Below are positions 14,301 through 18,786 of a stretch of DNA of 18,786 nucleotides, in pieces. Numbering within the stretch: position 1 is the stretch's first letter; each line of letters starts with the position of its first letter. Made by a program: the position numbers and the translations under genes. Where the stretch lies: the NCBI GenBank assembly GCA_016297535.1, contig JAEDGL010000035.1:1-18786 (forward strand), given 5' to 3'. The notes under the pieces are model-generated. The model did not search any database. It was not told where the DNA came from and saw nothing but the letters and a program-made list of their open reading frames with translations. Origin of the DNA: Clostridia bacterium (GTDB lineage: Bacteria > Bacillota > Clostridia > Christensenellales > Aristaeellaceae).

Positions 14301-14331
14301 TAGTCATTTCAAAAAAGAAAACCCTATTTTG

Positions 14332-14348
14332 AAAATCTGCCAGATTTT
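14332..14348 (-). terminator. possible weak terminator of the FAD/Rieske gene
   Basis: On the minus strand AAAATCT and AGATTTT form a 7-bp low-GC stem with a three-base loop, 48 bases after the stop codon of the FAD/Rieske gene. A broken T-tract (GGGTTTTCTTTTTT) follows about 10 bases later. It is weak but the only candidate between that gene and the MerR promoter. Confidence 0.3.
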
Positions 14349-14395
14349 TGTGATGAACCTCTTTTTTGTCCGGGGATGTTCACCCCTCCCTTTGC

Positions 14396-15700
14396 TTATT
14401 TCCGTTTCAAATTGCCCGTTGCAGGGTTGTCCAGCAAAGCGCCGTTTTCGGCAAAGCGCGAGCCGTGACAGGGGCAATCCCAGGAGTGCTCCTGACGGTT
14501 CCATTTCAGCGCGCAGCCCAGATGGGGACAGCGCGGCGCGGTGGGCGTAAGCAGGTTGAGGGTGGCCTGAAGCGCATTGGCAAACAGCTGCGGTCTGATG
14601 GCCGTGCGCGAGGGATCAAACACGCGCGCATAGGGGTTGCCCCTCCCCTGCACCAGGTCGCACAAAATCATGGCGGATACCATGGAGGAGGTCATGCCCC
14701 ACTTGTGAAAGCCCGTTGCCACAAACAGATTGGGCGTGCTTTTGCTGTAGGGGCCAATATAGGGCACGCCGTCCAGCGTCATGCAATCCTGCGTGGCCCA
14801 GCGGCACACCTCCGTAGCGGCGGGATAGTGCTCTTTGGCAAACGCCTCCAGCACCTGCCAGCCTCCGCCGCGCTTGCCCGTGCGGTGCGATCCGCCGCCA
14901 ATGAGCAGCACATCCCCCTGATTGCGAAACGAAAGCCCCTTGCCGGAGGCGTCCAGATACATGCCGTCCACATCCTGCGCGTTGCGAAGCGCCAGCACAT
15001 ACGAGCGATCCTGATACAGCTTGAGCGAATAGCCGCCGTGCTTGTTGAGAATGGGAAAATGCGTGGCCATAATAATGCGGGAGGCGCGGATTACGCCCTT
15101 TGGCGTAACAACCATCCCGTTTTCGTAGGCCTGCATGGGCGTGTGCTCGTAGATCTGCAATTCCCGCGCAATGCCCGCAGCAAACCGCAGCGGATGAAAC
15201 TGCGCCTGATTTGCAAAGCGCAGCGCCCCCGCCACCGAAAAGGGCAGCGGCAGCGTTTTCACAAAATCGGCATGGATGCCCGCCTTGTTCAGCGCATCCA
15301 GCTCCAGATCCAGCTCGCCGGTATCCTGCAGCGCGTAGACAAACGCATCCTTCTCCTCCAGATCGCAGGGAATGTGCTGCGCAATGCGGCGGTAGCGTTC
15401 CAGCGCCAGCTCGTTGGCCTGATGATACAGCCGCGCGGTATCCGCGTCAAACTGCCTGAGAAGCCTTTGATAAATCAGCCCGTGCTGGGAAGTGATTTTG
15501 GCCGTTGTATTTCGCGTAACCCCATGGCAAAGGGTATCCGCCTCGATCAGCGCATAGGAAACGCCCTCCTGCGCCAGGAGATACGCGCACAAAAGTCCCG
15601 CCAATCCGCCGCCCACAATCAGTACGTCGGTATTCAATTCGCCCTCCAGCGGTGCAAAGGAGGGCAGCTGAACCGACTGTGCCCATAAGGAATTCGTCAT
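14396..15700 (-). CDS. FAD-dependent oxidoreductase with C-terminal Rieske [2Fe-2S] domain
   Basis: This 434-residue protein has an N-terminal DAO-type FAD domain: the dinucleotide-binding segment TDVLIVGGGLAGLLCAYLL (glycines at 30-35), then the acidic strand end ALIEAD. A late FAD-contacting region reads FVATGFHKWGMTSS. Its last 44 residues form a Rieske cluster site: C391 and H393 in CPHLGC, C409 and H412 in CPCH, with GSRF after it. Such fusions are known in Bacillota, but their substrate is not established. The start was set at 15700, ahead of residues TNSLWAQSV, with a modest GGGTGA ribosome site. The in-frame ATG at 15745 lies inside a terminator stem. It follows der on the same strand but behind that terminator. 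Confidence 0.9.
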   Translation of the reverse strand: MTNSLWAQSVQLPSFAPLEGELNTDVLIVGGGLAGLLCAYLLAQEGVSYALIEADTLCHGVTRNTTAKITSQHGLIYQRLLRQFDADTARLYHQANELALERYRRIAQHIPCDLEEKDAFVYALQDTGELDLELDALNKAGIHADFVKTLPLPFSVAGALRFANQAQFHPLRFAAGIARELQIYEHTPMQAYENGMVVTPKGVIRASRIIMATHFPILNKHGGYSLKLYQDRSYVLALRNAQDVDGMYLDASGKGLSFRNQGDVLLIGGGSHRTGKRGGGWQVLEAFAKEHYPAATEVCRWATQDCMTLDGVPYIGPYSKSTPNLFVATGFHKWGMTSSMVSAMILCDLVQGRGNPYARVFDPSRTAIRPQLFANALQATLNLLTPTAPRCPHLGCALKWNRQEHSWDCPCHGSRFAENGALLDNPATGNLKRK

Positions 15701-15734
15701 AGCATCACCCGCATCAGTTTGCCCCAAACGGCGC

Positions 15735-15772
15735 AAAAAAACCATCCCTCCAGACTAATGCTGCAGGGACGG
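15735..15772 (-). terminator. intrinsic terminator after der
   Basis: CCGTCCCTGCAG (15772-15761 read on the minus strand) pairs with CTGGAGGGATGG (15753-15742), with one G/G mismatch and one G-T pair, around a seven-base loop. Seven T follow directly (15741-15735). It lies 24 bases after the der stop and only 35 bases before the start of the FAD/Rieske gene. Downstream transcription therefore needs read-through or an unseen promoter. Confidence 0.88.
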
Positions 15773-15795
15773 CCGGCTCGGAAACGGTTTTTCGG

Positions 15796-17127
15796 TTATT
15801 CCTTTGTTTTTTCCCGAAGCACAAAGCGGATGGGCGTGCCCTGAAAGCCAAAGGCCTTGCGGAAATGGTTTTCGAGGTAGCGCTCATAGGCAAAATGCAT
15901 CAGCTCCTCGTGGTTGATGAAAAACACAAAGGTGGGCGGACACACGGACTGCTGGGTGCCGTAGTAGATTTTGAGGCGGCGTCCGCCGGAGATGGGCGGC
16001 TGCAGGGAAGCCTGCGCATCGGCAAGCGCCTCGTTAATCACGCCGGTGGGAATGCGCTTGCAATACTGGCCATAGGCCTCCTTCACGGCGGAAAGCACCG
16101 TATTGGTGCGCTGGCCGGTGAGGGCGGACAGGAACAGCACCGGCGCATAGCTCATAAACTTGAGGTCGCTCATGATCTGCTTGCGCATTTTTTCCATGGT
16201 GTTGGTATCCTTTTCGATGGCGTCCCACTTGTTTACCACCACAATCACGGCCTTGCCGGCGTTAAGGATGAGACCGGCGATCTTGGTATCCTGCTCGGTA
16301 ACGCCCACCTGCGCATCAATCAGCAAGAGCGCCACATCGCAGCGGTCAATGGCGGCGATGGAGCGCAGCACGCTGTAGCGCTCGAGGGATTCATCCTCAA
16401 TGGTTTTCTTTTTGCGCATGCCGGCGGTATCGATGATATTGAAGCGGGTGCCCTGCTCATCGGTAAAGAAGGTATCCAGCGCGTCGCGCGTGGTGCCGGG
16501 AATATCGGATACCATGGCGCGCTCCTGCCCCAGCAACCTGTTGGTCAGGCTGCTCTTGCCCACGTTGGGGCGGCCGACCAGCGCCAGCTGGATGGTATGC
16601 TCTTCCTCCTCCTGCTCATCGGGCTCGGCGGGGGGCAGCTGGTGGACGATTTCCTCCAGCAGATCGCCCAGACCCAGCATGTTGGTGGCGGAAATGGCGA
16701 TGGGATTGCCCAGGCCCAGGTTGTAAAACTCGTACAGCTGATCCTCCAGCCCCTGATAGTCCATCTTGTTTACGGCCAGCACCAGCGGCTTGCGGGTGCG
16801 GCGCAGGTAGTTGGCCACATCGACATCCTCGCTGGTCATTCCGGCGCGGCCGTCGCAGAAAAAGCAGATGACATCAGCGGTGTCCATGGCAATCTCGGCC
16901 TGACGGCGCATCTGGCTGAGCAGCACATCCTCGCTGCGCATGTCCAGGCCGCCCGTATCCACCATGCTGAAACGGCGGCCCATCCATTCCACATCGGCAT
17001 AGATGCGGTCGCGGGTTACGCCGGGCACATCCTCCACAATGGAGATGCGGCGTCCGGCAATTTTGTTAAAGAACGTTGATTTGCCCACGTTCGGGCGGCC
17101 AACAATGGCTACGAGGGGCTTTGCCAT
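15796..17127 (-). CDS. der: ribosome biogenesis GTPase Der (EngA)
   Basis: This 443-residue essential GTPase helps assemble the 50S subunit. It has two tandem G domains: the first with GRPNVGKST at residues 10-18, DTGG at 57-60 and NKMD at 120-123; the second with GRPNVGKSS at 185-193, DTAG and NKWD. The KH-like C-terminal domain starts near residue 350 and ends with TPIRFVLREK. An acidic linker (PDEQEEEE) joins the G domains. AGGAGG (17137-17142) lies nine bases before the ATG at 17127. The in-frame ATG at 17196 would overlap the preceding gene and lacks a ribosome site. It is the second gene after the DUF512 gene, 37 bases apart, a common Clostridial arrangement. Confidence 0.96.
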   Translation of the reverse strand: MAKPLVAIVGRPNVGKSTFFNKIAGRRISIVEDVPGVTRDRIYADVEWMGRRFSMVDTGGLDMRSEDVLLSQMRRQAEIAMDTADVICFFCDGRAGMTSEDVDVANYLRRTRKPLVLAVNKMDYQGLEDQLYEFYNLGLGNPIAISATNMLGLGDLLEEIVHQLPPAEPDEQEEEEHTIQLALVGRPNVGKSSLTNRLLGQERAMVSDIPGTTRDALDTFFTDEQGTRFNIIDTAGMRKKKTIEDESLERYSVLRSIAAIDRCDVALLLIDAQVGVTEQDTKIAGLILNAGKAVIVVVNKWDAIEKDTNTMEKMRKQIMSDLKFMSYAPVLFLSALTGQRTNTVLSAVKEAYGQYCKRIPTGVINEALADAQASLQPPISGGRRLKIYYGTQQSVCPPTFVFFINHEELMHFAYERYLENHFRKAFGFQGTPIRFVLREKTKE

Positions 17128-17164
17128 GGGGAGACTCCTCCTTGTCTGATTCAGAGAAAAAAGA

Positions 17165-18493
17165 TCAGTCTTCATCGAAGCGGCCGCGCAGCGCATCGTA
17201 GAAGGCCTGTCCGTCGCAGCCGGTCAGGCGCACGGGCAGGGGCGCGCGGGCGCGGAATTCATCAATGTGCATGTCATCCAAAAACAGATCGCGCTCGTGG
17301 CGCAGCGTTACGGTGCACAAAAGCACCTCATCCGCCCCGGCCACAGCCTGCGGCGTGAGCGCGGCCAGCAGGTCGCCGCCGGTCAGCAGCCCCGTTACGG
17401 TAACCGTTTCGCCAAAGAAATGGTTGATCACGGGAATCACGCGCACCGTTACGCCTTTGGGCGCAAAGCGGTCCGCCCAGCGCTGCATATGGGGCGCGAT
17501 GCTGCGCCCGGTGGGAATGACATAGGTTTTGGGCTGGACAGGTTCTTCCTGGCCCCAGTTTTTTTCAAAGCGCTCGGCCTCCTCCAGCTCGCTTTCAAAG
17601 CGGCGCATCAGGCCCACGCCGTTTTCGATCTGGGGAAAATCCTCGTACCATTCCTCGCAGGGGATGGGCATCCCGGCCTGGCAGAAAAACTCGTCGCTGG
17701 GAAAGGCGAAGGTGGTGCCCAGCGTCTGGCGGCACTCCTGCTGGAACGGCGCGATCATTTCAAGCAGTCCGCGCGCCTCCTCCGGCGTAAAGGGACGCAG
17801 CGGCGTAAGCCCCTCGCGGAAGCGGGTAAGCCCGACGGGCACCATGGCCACGGTTTGCGCGGCGGGCGCCAGAGAGCGCAGATCGTGAAGCGTGCGCATC
17901 AGCTCCGCTCCGTCGTTCCAGCCGGGGCACACCACAATCTGGCAATGGAACTTAATGCCCGCGTCCTTCAAGCGGGTAAGCTTTTGCATGATATCGCCCG
18001 CAAAACGGTTGTTCATCATGCGGCAGCGCAGCTGCGGATTGGTGGTATGCACGCTGATGTACAGCGGCGAAGCCTTGCGGCGGATGATGCGCTCAAACTC
18101 CTGCTCGTTGACATTGGTGAGGGTAACAAAGTTGCCCATCATCAGCGAATAGCGCCAGTCGTCATCCTTCACGTACAGCGTATCGCGGCGGTTGGGCGGC
18201 ATTTGGGCGATAAAGCAGAAAATACAGTTGTTGTGACAGGTGCGGGGCGACAGCGCCATTGTCCCGGCAAAGTGCAGGCCAAGCGGCTCGCCCTCCTGCT
18301 TGCGGATGTCAATGGTCATCTGCACACCGTCGCGCTCAATCAGCGCCTGTACGCGGCTGTCCGCGATCAGCGCCTGGTAATCGATCTCATCCAGCACGGG
18401 CTCGCCGTTGAGCGAAAGCAGGTAGTCGCCTGCGCGCAGGCCGGATCGCTGAGCCACGCTGCGGGGTTCGACAGCGGTAATCTGGTGGCGCAC
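17165..18493 (-). CDS. DUF512 family protein with PDZ-like and radical-SAM-type domains
   Basis: This 442-residue protein begins with a PDZ-like domain (ITAVEPRSVAQRSGLRAGDYLLSLN, residues 4-30 and on). A radical-SAM-type cluster motif CHNNCIFCF (CX3CX2C) follows near residue 86. The C-terminal part is the DUF512 domain, with HFFGETVTVTGLLTGGDLL near residue 365 and FLDDMHIDEF near 405. The reaction is unknown. I chose the GTG at 18493: an AGGAGG (18502-18507) lies eight bases before it, and the PDZ region begins at once. The ATG at 18589 would place the start upstream of the promoter. It heads an operon with der, and this gene pair is conserved in Clostridia, hinting at a role linked to ribosome assembly or cofactor maturation. 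Confidence 0.93.
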   Translation of the reverse strand: MRHQITAVEPRSVAQRSGLRAGDYLLSLNGEPVLDEIDYQALIADSRVQALIERDGVQMTIDIRKQEGEPLGLHFAGTMALSPRTCHNNCIFCFIAQMPPNRRDTLYVKDDDWRYSLMMGNFVTLTNVNEQEFERIIRRKASPLYISVHTTNPQLRCRMMNNRFAGDIMQKLTRLKDAGIKFHCQIVVCPGWNDGAELMRTLHDLRSLAPAAQTVAMVPVGLTRFREGLTPLRPFTPEEARGLLEMIAPFQQECRQTLGTTFAFPSDEFFCQAGMPIPCEEWYEDFPQIENGVGLMRRFESELEEAERFEKNWGQEEPVQPKTYVIPTGRSIAPHMQRWADRFAPKGVTVRVIPVINHFFGETVTVTGLLTGGDLLAALTPQAVAGADEVLLCTVTLRHERDLFLDDMHIDEFRARAPLPVRLTGCDGQAFYDALRGRFDED

Positions 18494-18533
18494 GGAACCT
18501 TCCTCCTTCCATGGGCGCACAACCCAATACTTT

Positions 18534-18562
18534 ATTATGCCCCGAATCCGCCCGGAAGTCAA
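18534..18562 (-). promoter_or_regulatory. promoter of the DUF512-der operon
   Basis: On the minus strand, -35 TTGACT (18557-18562), a 17-bp spacer and -10 CATAAT (18534-18539). The start would fall near 18527, about 34 bases ahead of the GTG start at 18493. This position also argues against the longer reading frame starting at 18589. Confidence 0.8.
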
Positions 18563-18637
18563 TACAGGGCGCAAAGGAGCGGATGCCAAACGTGTTCATT
18601 AGTCAATGATGTGAGACCAAGAAACGAAAGAGTCAAG

Positions 18638-18681
18638 GTTTGGGTGAAGGGAAGAGGTTAACCCCTTCCCTTCACCCAAAC
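18638..18681. repeat. 44-nt near-perfect palindrome
   Basis: GTTTGGGTGAAGGGAAG (18638-18654) is the exact reverse complement of 18665-18681. The centre GGTTAACC (18656-18663) is itself palindromic. Only A18655/C18664 fails to pair. No T-run follows on either strand. It lies between the leftward DUF512 promoter and a rightward promoter at the window edge. It could be a cruciform or transcription insulator, or a hairpin in an upstream transcript. Confidence 0.75.
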
Positions 18682-18760
18682 AGCGTTTAGAGGCCCATTC
18701 GGACAGGGATCAGCCGGCTCTCCCAAAAGCGGGGGGTGCTAAAAAATGTCGTAAAAGCAT

Positions 18761-18786
18761 TTGACAACCGATCGTTCGTTAGCTAT
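18761..18786 (+). promoter_or_regulatory. rightward promoter with TetR-operator-like spacer, truncated at the window end
   Basis: A perfect -35 TTGACA (18761-18766) is followed by 17 bp and then TAT at the last three bases, the start of a -10. The spacer contains AACCGATCGTTCGTT (18766-18780). It has a CGATCG core and outer AAC/GTT arms, similar in style to TetR/AcrR-family operators of Bacillota. A regulated gene, perhaps a TetR regulator, is expected to the right of the window. Confidence 0.55.

Noticed and set aside
18494..18589. Longer DUF512 protein starting at the ATG at 18589
   Set aside because: It would start upstream of the -35 box of its own promoter. The GTG at 18493 has a perfect AGGAGG at good spacing.
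17267..18661. A 464-codon open frame on the plus strand
   Set aside because: It is antisense to the DUF512 gene, shows His/Gln/Arg-rich shadow composition, and ends inside the 44-nt palindrome.
1..18786. CRISPR arrays, insertion sequences, phage genes, toxin-antitoxin pairs or defence systems
   Set aside because: No spaced direct repeats, transposase, integrase or nuclease motifs were found. The XRE/membrane pair is better explained as a regulator with a DUF2178/DUF6442-like protein.

Overview
The window looks like a chromosomal segment of a GC-rich anaerobic member of the Bacillota, class Clostridia. The evidence is consistent AGGAGG ribosome binding sites, TTGACA/TATAAT promoters, a flavodiiron protein, a Lpl/Ytc-type ABC transporter, PlsY, and a DUF512 radical-SAM gene next to der. 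A secreted binding protein with an AxA signal peptide and no lipobox cysteine suggests a Christensenellales-like gut lineage, but that placement is inference. There are no insertion sequences, phage genes, rRNA or CRISPR arrays. The content is mostly core or housekeeping.

Layout. 1-58: the 5' half of a tRNA-Arg(CCU) on the minus strand, with an abnormal 3' half and its own promoter. 300-3769 (minus): a three-gene CUT1-type ABC operon (permease, permease, binding protein) closed by a strong terminator, with no ATPase gene. 3770-4146: a divergent spacer with a promoter, an early intrinsic terminator and a strong hairpin ahead of fprA. 4147-5971 (plus): a flavodiiron protein, then a YedK/HMCES-family DNA-protein crosslinker starting one base after its stop codon. 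5999-6364 (minus): a YccF-family membrane protein, divergent from 6557-7194 (plus), an XRE regulator overlapping a four-helix membrane protein. Two copies of an AAAGCRTGCTT element flank the regulator promoter. 7291-7914 (minus): plsY.

8118-13265 (plus) reads as one six-gene operon from a good promoter (8044-8072) to a strong terminator (13270-13315): an unknown six-helix membrane protein, an RsuA-type pseudouridine synthase, an RsmC/YbxB-type methyltransferase, a PatB/MalY-type C-S lyase, a PepV-type M20 dipeptidase and a short disordered protein. It mixes rRNA modification with cysteine or peptide catabolism. 13353-14246 (minus): an AT-richer MerR regulator with a 19-bp-spacer promoter. 14396-18493 (minus): a DUF512 radical-SAM/PDZ protein, then Der, a strong terminator, and an FAD oxidoreductase with a C-terminal Rieske domain. 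The right edge (18638-18786) has a 44-nt near-perfect palindrome and a rightward promoter overlapping a TetR-operator-like sequence.

I found no clearly new multi-gene system. The best leads are the structured fprA leader and its coupling to the HMCES gene, the XRE operator pair, the palindrome in the plsY promoter, the unknown six-helix protein fused translationally to rsuA, the small disordered protein, and the terminator between der and the FAD/Rieske gene.
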